A stretch of 6,276 bases of DNA, from positions 1-6,276 of the forward strand of contig JAQVUQ010000171.1 in assembly GCA_028699365.1 (NCBI GenBank), in the 5' to 3' direction. The DNA is from a bacterium (GTDB lineage: Bacteria; UBP13; UBA5359). The notes below the pieces were generated by a model. It ran no database searches and was not told the DNA's origin. It saw only the letters and a program-made list of their open reading frames with translations. Below, one piece after another: positions 1-6,200 of this stretch (position 1 is its first letter; every line of letters starts with the position of its first letter). Made by a program: the position numbers and the translations under genes.

Positions 1-967
1 TGGTGTAGGCTTTATTGTCCTGGTAGCGGGGATAATAGATGATGAAGGTGCCCGGGCCGGTGCCGATGAGGGGGTGATCCCGGATTATGCCCAAGGCTGC
101 CTTCCAGATGATGACTCTCTGGGCGTTACCTTTCTGAGCGGTGCTGAACGATGTGGCCAAGCGCTCTTCCAGCTTCATGGCGGATGGGGCGGTACGTGCC
201 GCCGTTACGGTTACGGCTGCCAGAATTACGCATAGAAGCAGGGCAAGCTTGATTGCTCCTGTCTGATATAGTTTACGGCAGCCGACATATCTCAGCAGCA
301 AACCGGCATCCAGCAGCAAAGCTACTCCCACTCCCAGCCAGGCGGCTCTGGTGTAGGTCAGCAGCAGACAGAGAAACATGACTACGGCCAGGCTTCCTGT
401 TGCAATGCGCTTTGTTGCTGAACCGGCCCCCAGGAACAGATTGATCGCCAACGGCAGCAGTATGGCCAGGTAAGCGGCATAATAGGTGGGATTACCCATA
501 AATGAGAGTATCCGGGATATGTCCCATCCCACCGGGTCTATGCCGAAGCGCTGCAGCAGACCGTAGATACAGGTAAGAGCGGCGGCAACCAGAGCGGCGG
601 TCAACAATCCGCCCATACCCTTGTCCGTTCTGAAACCGGTCGTCAGGGTGAGATAGAGAACGACGTAGCCGGCCAACTGCAATACTTCTCTCAGCCCGGC
701 GTATTTATACGGGGATATCAGAAAGATTATAATACTCCAGGCGAAAAATGCGATTATAGGGAGATTGAGGGCTGACGCTTCGATTAAGAGTTTCTTCTCT
801 CTGACGGACTGCGCTATCCAGACTGCCAGAAGCGCGACTGCCCCAAGATTGAAGATCACCTGCTTGATGTATATGGCATCGGCGGTGCCGGTGTACAGGG
901 CCACCGGAATTAGAAAGACCATGCCTATCAGAATGATTTCTACAACTTTGATATAGCTCTGTTTCAT
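1..967 (-). CDS. O-antigen ligase / polymerase family membrane protein (Wzy_C type), 3' end cut by window
   Basis: My translation from the ATG at 967 stays open for 322 codons to the window edge, so the C-terminus is missing. The visible part is very hydrophobic, with about seven to eight membrane segments (near residues 8-26, 36-52, 67-85, 95-110, 119-138, 162-180, 189-204, 208-225 and 238-255). Family-like signatures are GNPTYYAAYLAILLPL (159-174), LLTYTRAAWLG (202-212, with the conserved Arg207) and RVIIWKAALGIIRDHPLIG (284-302), followed by TGPGTF opening the large periplasmic/extracellular loop. Family members transfer or polymerise lipid-linked glycans, or glycosylate proteins, on the outer face of the membrane; the substrate cannot be told from sequence. 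It starts 31 bases after the stop of the exported protein gene, so the two are probably cotranscribed. A weak SD-like GGGAT lies at 974-978. Family assignment is firm, exact role open. Confidence 0.88.
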   Translation of the reverse strand, partial: MKQSYIKVVEIILIGMVFLIPVALYTGTADAIYIKQVIFNLGAVALLAVWIAQSVREKKLLIEASALNLPIIAFFAWSIIIFLISPYKYAGLREVLQLAGYVVLYLTLTTGFRTDKGMGGLLTAALVAAALTCIYGLLQRFGIDPVGWDISRILSFMGNPTYYAAYLAILLPLAINLFLGAGSATKRIATGSLAVVMFLCLLLTYTRAAWLGVGVALLLDAGLLLRYVGCRKLYQTGAIKLALLLCVILAAVTVTAARTAPSAMKLEERLATSFSTAQKGNAQRVIIWKAALGIIRDHPLIGTGPGTFIIYYPRYQDNKAYT

Positions 968-998
968 TGTGTTATCCCGCATCGGCATTACTGCCTGC

Positions 999-2036
999 TT
1001 ATTTGTGTATCTTACTTACGGTTGTTAATTCTATCTTCTCATAAATTCCGGCCCAGTTCAAATATATGCGCCTGTTACGGGGCGCTTCCTCTCCCCTGTA
1101 TCCCTGATCGGCTATAACGACATAACGGCCGGTATCATCCGTTATATATCCGCATACCGGCATGATACGCTTGAGGCCGCAGCTTGTGATTACCAGTATG
1201 CCAGGGTGACCGGCATCCGTTTCTTCCCTGAGCACTTGAAAACCGAATGGGATCTCCTTATCCTGCACCGGCCGGACAAAGCGCCTGGTCTCAGCCTTGA
1301 AACCCTGCTTAAAGGCATATTTTACCAGCAACTTGTCCAGGTTGCAGCCGCAGCCGGCTTCGGTCATGGAGAGCACCAGATCGCGCCTGCTCTTGCCGGC
1401 TGCGATGCCGGATGCACCGTGCCTGTCCAGGTAATCCACCAGAGCGGCAATGGCAGTGGCTCCCTCGGTAATGAAATACGGCAGAGTGGCTATTCCCTCT
1501 ATGATACGTTCCGAAGGCTGGGCCGCTTTTGACGGAGATGTGTCAGGGATCAGCAGATTACCTCTAGTCAGGCTGCCGTCCACTATCTGCAGGCTCCGGA
1601 CATCAATAGTGACGGTACCGGCAGGCCGGCCTTTGCCGTCGGTGATGCTATACCTGACCAGTAAAAGCCCCGGACCAGCATAGATATACTCTTCCTGCCC
1701 CAGTTCACTTCCCCTGCCGATGGCGTTGGCAGCCACCCGGCGGATGCGCTGGCCAAGGTAATCCGACAAAACAAAATCCGGTGAGTATTCCATGACGGTG
1801 CCGTCGTTGCGGGTTATGCGATAGCCTTTTGCGCCTTCATGGCTCTGGTATTCCGTGTAAGCGCAGGTTCCGGCGGTGTAAGGGGACTTGAGAGTGAGGG
1901 CATTAAACGGATTTGCCGAAGTATTTGCTGCCTGGACAGTGGTTGATATTGCTAAAGATAGGCTGCATATAAGGAGCAACAGCCATTGATGGGGTCTACG
2001 CTTACTATGGTTAGGCAAATTAGTTATGTGCATCAT
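999..2036 (-). CDS. exported C39-peptidase-like protein, apparently without catalytic Cys/His
   Basis: This encodes a 345-residue protein with a clear signal peptide: basic SKRRPHQ (11-17), hydrophobic WLLLLICSLSLAI (18-30) and a VQA-A type cleavage site near residues 34-37. Residues 60-160 look like a beta-rich N-terminal domain. Residues 180-340 follow the layout of C39-type papain-fold peptidases: LPYF (185-188), a helix ending in DYLDRHGASG (201-210), then CGYITDD...YVVIADQGY (295-313) and a terminal LTTV (337-340). In that layout the catalytic motif CGPT is replaced by EGAT (191-194), and the His expected six residues before GY is Arg290; Asp310 remains. It may therefore be a non-catalytic binding or scaffold protein. 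The C39 reading is my inference from pattern, not an alignment. Two ATGs lie in tandem; the AGGGG at 2041-2045 is better spaced for the second, at 2033. It precedes the O-antigen ligase-like gene and may work with it at the cell surface. Confidence 0.8.
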   Translation of the reverse strand: MMHITNLPNHSKRRPHQWLLLLICSLSLAISTTVQAANTSANPFNALTLKSPYTAGTCAYTEYQSHEGAKGYRITRNDGTVMEYSPDFVLSDYLGQRIRRVAANAIGRGSELGQEEYIYAGPGLLLVRYSITDGKGRPAGTVTIDVRSLQIVDGSLTRGNLLIPDTSPSKAAQPSERIIEGIATLPYFITEGATAIAALVDYLDRHGASGIAAGKSRRDLVLSMTEAGCGCNLDKLLVKYAFKQGFKAETRRFVRPVQDKEIPFGFQVLREETDAGHPGILVITSCGLKRIMPVCGYITDDTGRYVVIADQGYRGEEAPRNRRIYLNWAGIYEKIELTTVSKIHK

Positions 2037-2057
2037 ATCGCCCCTATTCCCGGCATC

Positions 2058-2645
2058 TTAGCAGATTCTGTCAAGAATGTAGACCTGACCCCCCCTTTTA
2101 GGTACAGCCAACGCAGCGTCCAGCACGCCGGTCCCCTCCTGGCGCAGCAGTTGGGCGCCCATCCGGATGCGATATTGCGTGAGATACTCCTGTGGGGATT
2201 TTCGGAAGACTTCGGAGAAGACCCTGCGGAAATGGCTGGTGCTCATGTGGCAGGCGCGAGCAAGGGTAGGTATGTCCAAGTTGCCGGCGTAGTCCCGTGC
2301 AATGATCTGCATGGCCGGGGCTAGCTGCAAGACAAAGTTAGTTTGCCTCTTAGGCACAGACAGAGCCTCCGCCGGCGCCAGTCGGTGCAGGCAGACCAGC
2401 AGATATCGCAACAGTGCGCTGACCGCCAATTGATAGCCCGCAGCCCGATTCTCTATTTCGTTCACAATCTGCCCGGCCAGCCTCGAGATATCCGGTTCGA
2501 CAACGGCCGGACGGATGTTGGAAAACTCGCTGCCGCACAGGCACAGCGAGTCGAGGAAAACCGCATCATCTGTCAGTCCACTCAGTAGAAAAGCCGGATC
2601 GAATTGCAAAAACGACCATACAGCTCGAAAATTAGGGACAGTCAC
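2058..2645 (-). pseudogene. AraC-family regulator relic, truncated at both ends, framed by repeat sequence
   Basis: The open frame encodes 195 residues. Residues about 6-90 resemble the end of an AraC-type cupin/sensor domain and linker (SFLQFDPAFLLSG). Residues 110-170 hold the first helix-turn-helix of an AraC DNA-binding domain (LDIPTLARACHMSTSHFRR, then VFRKSPQEYLTQYRIRMG). The second HTH begins normally (GTGVLDAALAV, 171-181) but then breaks off into PKRGGQVYILDRIC, which is read from a repeat end at 2069-2100. The first five residues, MTVPN, are also read from a repeat (2628-2652), and an in-frame TAG sits directly before the GTG. No SD is visible. Intact AraC/XylS proteins are usually about 250-300 residues, so roughly 80-100 N-terminal and 40-50 C-terminal residues are missing. 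Neither lost piece is visible elsewhere in the window. I conclude it is a dead internal fragment; a shortened one-HTH protein is possible but poorly supported. Confidence 0.82.
2069..2100 (+). repeat. mobile-element-type repeat end, left of the AraC relic
   Basis: This stretch contains TGTCAAGAATGTAGACC followed by TGACCCCCCCTTTT and supplies the foreign C-terminal codons and stop region of the AraC relic. It resembles, from memory, short repeats scattered near Y1/REP-associated transposases in many bacterial genomes. It shares the pattern GAC-TG-CCC-TTTT with the opposite-facing stretch at 2628-2652. Exact limits are uncertain and no database comparison was possible. Confidence 0.5.
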
Positions 2646-2652
2646 CTATTTT
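2628..2652 (-). repeat. mobile-element-type repeat end, right of the AraC relic
   Basis: Read on the minus strand this is AAAATAGGTGACTGTCCC followed by TAATTTT. Its GACTGTCCC core resembles the GACCTGACCCC of the opposite-facing repeat at 2069-2100, so the two point inwards around the AraC fragment. It provides the GTG at 2645 and the stop just upstream of it. A small perfect inverted repeat (TTATC-T-GATAA, 2656-2666) follows directly and may belong to the same element. Limits are approximate. Confidence 0.5.
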
Positions 2653-2682
2653 GTGTTATCTGATAAGCGGTTTTTGTCAAAT

Positions 2683-3537
2683 TTATGCTTCAATATTACT
2701 ACGATTTGCCTTATCCCAAAGCAGATTGAGTGAACTCACAATCTCATCCCATGAAATATCCGCCGCATAGCTGAATTTTCTTTGATAATCCTTCCAAAGC
2801 GATTGGAGTCCTTTATCATTTGAAACTTCACTGATTATACTCTCCCATTCCGGTAATAGTGCCGAAGTGCCACGTTCGTTTGATGTTATAAGAAGAGCGG
2901 CTTCTAAATCATCATAATCTATCGCGTCGGAATAAAGTTTTTGGAGAATATGAATATCATAGAAATCACGCATTCTGGTATTAGTTATACCCCGGGCAAT
3001 CGCAGTATCAAGCTTTTCCGCAAGCACGGTTTCAAGGTTATAGGCCAATATATCAATACTGCGTTTTTCGAACATGAGCTCGAATTTGTACGTTATTTCT
3101 TTTGGGGTTATTTTATCTCCTGTTGTAATATCAATTTTCAGCGGTGTCCTTACTCCGTCAAATAGCGTCTCGATTGAAACGCGCAGACCGCCGTATTGAG
3201 ATTCTTCATGGATCAGACCAATGCTTTTTATGGTCATTTGCACTTCATCGTCTATAGAAACGGCTAAAATAGCTTCAAGCACTTGTCTTAATGTTCCTTC
3301 AGTGAGATTATAGCCTCTGATAGTGGCGTCCATATCCATAGTCGCTCGAGCATCGATACCAACCATAGCAGACACCAACATACCACCTTTGAGAATAAAG
3401 TTATGCTTATACGGCGATAGCGAAACCCTTTCCAAAAAGCGTTCCAGCATATAATTCCTCATCAAGATATGAGCTTCAATCCTCTTTTCTTTTGACAAAT
3501 TCCGAATCAGCGCTTTCAGTTGAGTGGATGATTTCAC
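2683..3537 (-). CDS. abiEii: AbiEii/AbiGii-family nucleotidyltransferase toxin (type IV TA)
   Basis: This 284-residue protein carries the full motif set of the AbiEii nucleotidyltransferase family. These are ILKGG (48-52), the metal-binding pair TMDMD (66-70), LKIDITTGD (133-141), ETVLAEKLD (169-177) and the RMRDFYD motif (188-194). All expected acidic and lysine residues are present and the length is normal, so it is probably active. Characterised relatives transfer nucleotides, some to tRNA acceptor ends, and stop growth; this gives phage abortive infection or plasmid/island stabilisation. The target of this protein is not known from sequence. It starts with GTG overlapping the antitoxin stop by four bases (GTGA), which implies translational coupling, and has a strong SD, GGAGGT, at 3544-3549. 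The DNA is AT-richer than the flanking genes, suggesting horizontal transfer. Confidence 0.93.
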   Translation of the reverse strand: MKSSTQLKALIRNLSKEKRIEAHILMRNYMLERFLERVSLSPYKHNFILKGGMLVSAMVGIDARATMDMDATIRGYNLTEGTLRQVLEAILAVSIDDEVQMTIKSIGLIHEESQYGGLRVSIETLFDGVRTPLKIDITTGDKITPKEITYKFELMFEKRSIDILAYNLETVLAEKLDTAIARGITNTRMRDFYDIHILQKLYSDAIDYDDLEAALLITSNERGTSALLPEWESIISEVSNDKGLQSLWKDYQRKFSYAADISWDEIVSSLNLLWDKANRSNIEA

Positions 3538-4127
3538 AGCAGTACCTCCAGATATTTTCTTAGGATGCTTTGAATCCTGAATTCATGAGCATACCGCATA
3601 AGCTTGGGCAGATTTTTATCTTTGCGTCTCACATACATTTTTAAAGCATCGGTAAACACCTGAATTTCAACATTTTTACGACTCCGGACAATATCACAGA
3701 TCGTACGTTCAATATCATATGTATTTACTGGATGGTTAAAGGGAGTTTGGATAGTAGTTAGCCCAAGCTCGTAAAGTTCTTTTTTTACCATGTAAACTTT
3801 AGCACCTGTATTTTTTATATTTGTCGTATTATAGCCGGATTTTACGGTAACCGCATATTGGAATGGCTCTCTATCTGTAAAATCATGTAAAAACAAAGCA
3901 GTATCATGGGAAAAAACAGCCTGTTTACACTTACACTGCAGCATATACATATTGTCTGTGTAAGAGTCTTCTGAAACATAAACGCCTCGGCCAAAGCGCT
4001 CTAGTTTTTTTTCGTTGATATATCTAGATAAATAAATGCGCGGAATACCGGCATTTGTTACATCTTTGGTCGTTATGATACCCTTTTTCTGCTCAATAAG
4101 CTCGTTTAGTTCGGCAAGGTAATTCAA
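3534..4127 (-). CDS. abiEi: AbiEi-family antitoxin / transcriptional autoregulator (type IV TA)
   Basis: This 197-residue protein has an N-terminal winged helix-turn-helix (about residues 3-52: GIITTKDVTNAGIPRIYLSR, then ERFGRGVYV). A C-terminal domain follows with the family-like stretches FSHDTALFLHDFTDREP (72-88), TVKSGYN (94-100) and YDIERTICDIVR (137-148). AbiEi proteins repress their own promoter through the N-terminal domain and neutralise AbiEii through the C-terminal domain without stable protein contact in studied systems. It is first in a two-gene operon and overlaps the toxin start. The start is TTG, with AAGGTG at 4133-4138 as SD, five bases away. There is no good ATG nearby. Its strongly AT-rich DNA (17 G/C in the 60 bases 3781-3840) contrasts with the neighbouring miaA operon. 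Start codon slightly uncertain, identity good. Confidence 0.9.
   Translation of the reverse strand: MNYLAELNELIEQKKGIITTKDVTNAGIPRIYLSRYINEKKLERFGRGVYVSEDSYTDNMYMLQCKCKQAVFSHDTALFLHDFTDREPFQYAVTVKSGYNTTNIKNTGAKVYMVKKELYELGLTTIQTPFNHPVNTYDIERTICDIVRSRKNVEIQVFTDALKMYVRRKDKNLPKLMRYAHEFRIQSILRKYLEVLL
3544..3549 (-). promoter_or_regulatory. Shine-Dalgarno site of the toxin gene
   Basis: Minus strand GGAGGT lies inside the last antitoxin codons, six bases before the toxin GTG. It is the strongest SD in the window and supports the GTG start at 3537. Confidence 0.8.
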
Positions 4128-4150
4128 TTTAACACCTTCTTTACAATCAT

Positions 4151-4174
4151 GCTTATATCATAATCAAAATAAGC
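4151..4174. promoter_or_regulatory. inverted repeat over the -10 region, candidate AbiEi operator
   Basis: GCTTAT (4151-4156) and ATAAGC (4169-4174) form a perfect six-base inverted repeat around a 12-base centre that contains the -10 box. Its position would let a bound winged-HTH protein block RNA polymerase, matching the autorepression known for AbiEi antitoxins. That AbiEi binds here is inference; a second copy, as seen in some studied systems, was not convincingly found. Confidence 0.5.
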
Positions 4175-4185
4175 GTCGTTGTAAA
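4157..4185 (-). promoter_or_regulatory. sigma70/sigmaA-type promoter of the abiE-like operon
   Basis: Minus strand TTTACA (4180-4185) and TATGAT (4157-4162) are separated by exactly 17 bases, one mismatch each from the -35 and -10 consensus. Transcription would begin near 4150, giving a leader of about 20-25 bases before the TTG at 4127. It lies in the 108-base gap between the transporter stop and the antitoxin gene, so the TA pair has its own promoter. Confidence 0.75.
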
Positions 4186-4235
4186 CATATGGGTGATATT
4201 CATAATGAAACTGAGAGACCTTATTGGAAGCCCTC

Positions 4236-5159
4236 CTAGCGCACGAAAAGACTGAGCAACGCCGGCACGGTGATCACACTGGCGACAGTGGTAAAAAAGA
4301 CGCCGGTGGCGGCAAGATCGGGGTTGCCGCCGAAGCGCTGGGCGATGATGGGGGAACTGGAGGCTGAGGGCATGACGGATATCAGGATGACGATATTGGC
4401 CAGTTGGGGAGGCAGCTTCAGGACGTAGACCAGGCCTATCATGACGGCCGGGATAAGGATCAGGCGGGCCAGGACCAGTATGGGCATCGATGCGCGGGTA
4501 AAGGCCTTTTTGAAATCAACTCCGGCTATGAGTCCGCCTACGGAGAGCATTACCAGCGGCACGGTGGCTTTACCCAGCATATCGAGTGCGTTGATGATGA
4601 AGGCGGGGATGTGGCCTTTCAGGGGGGTGAGCGGCACCAGGAAGCCGATCATGAGACCGATAAGCGGTGGTGTGAGAAGGTTCTTCAGACCGGCCAGGTT
4701 CAGTTTATCTCTGGTGAGTATCCAGACACCGAAGGTCCAGAGCATGAAATATCCGCCCACATTGGCCAGAAAGAGCAGGATGATGCCTTTATCGCCAAAG
4801 AGCATATAGGCCAGCGGCAACGGCATATAGCTGAAGTTGCTGATAGCGGACAGGTAAAGAAAGGTATTGCGTTCGTCCTCTTTAAGCCGGGCTGCCCGCA
4901 GCAAAGCCAGGCCGATCATGAATCCGGCCAGAACGGCCAGCGCTCCGAAGAGCGGCAGGATATATGATTGCCGAAATAGATCCGGGGTGAACTGCCGGTA
5001 CATGGCGACAAAGATCAGGGCCGGTGTGGTTATATCCACCACTATCCGGCTTATGCTTTCAGAGGTCTCGTGGGTCATCAGACCTTTGACGCGGGCCCAG
5101 ACTCCTATCAAAAGAAGAATGAGGATTACCAGCACGCTTCCCATAACCTGTTGAAACAT
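4236..5159 (-). CDS. AEC (auxin efflux carrier) family transporter
   Basis: This encodes a 307-residue polytopic membrane protein with about ten hydrophobic segments in two halves, typical in length for bacterial members of the AEC/Mem_trans family. Family-like features include DITTPALIFVAMYRQF in the first half, the central SNFSYMPLPLAYMLFGDKG, the KATVPLVMLSVGGLIAG segment and MPSASSSPIIAQRFGG near the C-terminus. Members move organic anions such as malate or malonate, or other small compounds; the substrate is not predictable here. I chose the ATG at 5159 because GGTGGAG (5167-5173) is a well-spaced SD for it. A GTG at 5171, giving four more residues, lies within that SD. The ATG overlaps the miaA stop as TGATG, so translation is probably coupled. 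No clear rho-independent terminator follows, so some read-through into the TA genes is possible. Confidence 0.92.
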   Translation of the reverse strand: MFQQVMGSVLVILILLLIGVWARVKGLMTHETSESISRIVVDITTPALIFVAMYRQFTPDLFRQSYILPLFGALAVLAGFMIGLALLRAARLKEDERNTFLYLSAISNFSYMPLPLAYMLFGDKGIILLFLANVGGYFMLWTFGVWILTRDKLNLAGLKNLLTPPLIGLMIGFLVPLTPLKGHIPAFIINALDMLGKATVPLVMLSVGGLIAGVDFKKAFTRASMPILVLARLILIPAVMIGLVYVLKLPPQLANIVILISVMPSASSSPIIAQRFGGNPDLAATGVFFTTVASVITVPALLSLFVR

Positions 5160-6199
5160 CACAAACTCCACCAGTCCATTATTTGCCGGGCGATGGCTTC
5201 CTTATTGTCGTATTCACATACGTCCAGCCAGTGCACACGGGGATCTCTCCTCCACCAGGTCAACTGGCGCTTGGCGTAACGTCTGGTATCGCGCTTAAGG
5301 GTTTCAATCGCTTCTTCCAGGCTGTACCGGCCTTCGATATATGCGGCTATCTCCTTGTAGCCCAGACCCTGCATGGCCAGGCTGTTCCCGGCACACTCCC
5401 CGGACATAAGATGCCTGACCTCATCGACCAGGCCGGTCTCTATCAGAGCATCCACCCTGGCTTCTATTCTGCTGTAAAGCAGCGCGCGCGGCATGGTAAG
5501 AACTACTATGACGGCACCGAAACGGGGCTGTTCATTGCCGCGGCGCTTGAAATGGCTGAGCGGCTCACCGGTGATCTTATAGACTTCCAGCGCTCTGATT
5601 ATCCGCCTGCGATCATTGGGATGAATCCTGGAGGCGCTCTCCGGGTCTACAGCTTCAAGTCGGTTGTGCAACGCAGCAAGGCCTTCACGATCCGCCTCTT
5701 CCTCCAGAGCTGATCTTATCGAGGGATCATCGGAGTCTTCGGGAAAGCTGAAGCCGTCGATAACCGCCGATATATAGAGGCCCGTCCCTCCGGTCAATAT
5801 GGCCTGTTTGCCTCTCTTCCATATGTCCTGGATGACGGCTTCGGCCATATCCTTGTAACGAGCCACGCTGAAGGTGTCGCAAGGATCGGCCACATCTATC
5901 AGGTGATGCGGTATCCCCATCCTCTCTTCTTCCGTGGGCTTGGCGCTGCCGATATCCAGGCCTCTGTAGATCTGGATGGAATCCGCCGAGATGATCTCGG
6001 CGTCGGCCATGGAGGCTGTTCTGACGGCGATATCCGTCTTGCCTACGGCCGTAGGGCCGGTCAGCACCAGAAGGCTATTGCGCCCTGCGGGCGCGGTTGT
6101 TGGTTGTCCACCCTCCGTAGCAGTGCTACTGCGGAGGACGGGTTGGTTGTTAGTTGTTAGTTTCAAGTGTACATTCCTGGATCTGTCATTAGTTAACAC
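5159..6199 (-). CDS. miaA: tRNA dimethylallyltransferase MiaA
   Basis: MiaA transfers a dimethylallyl group from DMAPP to N6 of A37 in tRNAs reading UNN codons. From the GTG at 6199 it is 346 residues; most MiaA proteins have about 300-320. Visible motifs are the P-loop GPTAVGKT (48-55), SADSIQIYRGLDIGSAKP (71-88, with catalytic Asp73 and Gln76), GGTGLY (137-142), HPNDRRRIIRALE (193-205), QGLGYKE (277-283) and TRRYAKRQLTWWRRD (305-319). All key residues are present. The excess length is a 40-residue low-complexity N-terminal extension rich in Thr, Asn and Pro. The GTG lies one base after the mutL stop but has no SD. A TTG at 6166 (335 residues) has CCAGGA at 6175-6180 and is a reasonable alternative. 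The extension's DNA holds two hairpin-forming repeats. Gene order mutL-miaA is common in bacteria; hfq, a frequent next gene, is absent here. Confidence 0.96.
   Translation of the reverse strand: MLTNDRSRNVHLKLTTNNQPVLRSSTATEGGQPTTAPAGRNSLLVLTGPTAVGKTDIAVRTASMADAEIISADSIQIYRGLDIGSAKPTEEERMGIPHHLIDVADPCDTFSVARYKDMAEAVIQDIWKRGKQAILTGGTGLYISAVIDGFSFPEDSDDPSIRSALEEEADREGLAALHNRLEAVDPESASRIHPNDRRRIIRALEVYKITGEPLSHFKRRGNEQPRFGAVIVVLTMPRALLYSRIEARVDALIETGLVDEVRHLMSGECAGNSLAMQGLGYKEIAAYIEGRYSLEEAIETLKRDTRRYAKRQLTWWRRDPRVHWLDVCEYDNKEAIARQIMDWWSL
5167..5173 (-). promoter_or_regulatory. Shine-Dalgarno site deciding the AEC transporter start
   Basis: Minus strand GGTGGAG is located in the last codons of miaA, seven bases before the ATG at 5159. 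It overlaps the alternative GTG at 5171 and so argues against that start. Confidence 0.65.
6080..6094. repeat. perfect hairpin in the miaA 5' coding region
   Basis: GCGCCC-TGC-GGGCGC forms a six-base GC-only stem with a three-base loop, covering about miaA residues 36-40. No T-run follows on either strand, so it is not a standard terminator. Confidence 0.55.
6112..6137. repeat. nested palindrome in the miaA N-terminal extension
   Basis: Arms CCTCCGTAGCAG and CTACTGCGGAGG pair at 10 of 12 positions around a two-base loop. Inside it sit the overlapping perfect inverted repeats GTAGCA-G-TGCTAC (6117-6129) and GCAGT-GCT-ACTGC (6120-6132). It codes for miaA residues 21-30. GGTTGT-containing runs flank it on both sides (6095-6107 and 6141-6150). 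It could be a small palindromic insertion or a structure in the mRNA leader. Confidence 0.6.
6175..6180 (-). promoter_or_regulatory. possible Shine-Dalgarno site for an internal miaA start
   Basis: Minus strand CCAGGA ends eight bases before an in-frame TTG at 6166. It is the only SD-like match near the miaA start region; the GTG at 6199 has none. Confidence 0.4.
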
Positions 6200-6200
6200 G

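Noticed and set aside
1206-1532. Plus-strand open frame of 108 codons
   Set aside because: It is antisense to the exported C39-like protein and has no recognisable domain.
2058-2660. Complete insertion sequence around the AraC fragment
   Set aside because: No transposase reading frame is present between the repeat ends and no target-site duplication was evident; only element ends can be supported.
2650-4235. Integrase, tRNA attachment site or prophage around the TA genes
   Set aside because: No tRNA-like sequence, integrase gene or convincing flanking direct repeats were found in the window.
4404-4967. Plus-strand open frame of 187 codons
   Set aside because: It lies entirely opposite the AEC transporter gene, has a low-complexity charged product rich in Gln, His and Glu with no recognisable domain, and mirrors the hydrophobic codons of the real gene.
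5183-5713. Plus-strand open frame of 176 codons
   Set aside because: It is antisense to miaA, whose motifs are complete across this stretch; the product shows no family features.
6080-6137. Possible terminator between mutL and miaA
   Set aside because: The hairpins lie within the miaA coding region, after its likely starts, and no T-run follows on the minus strand.
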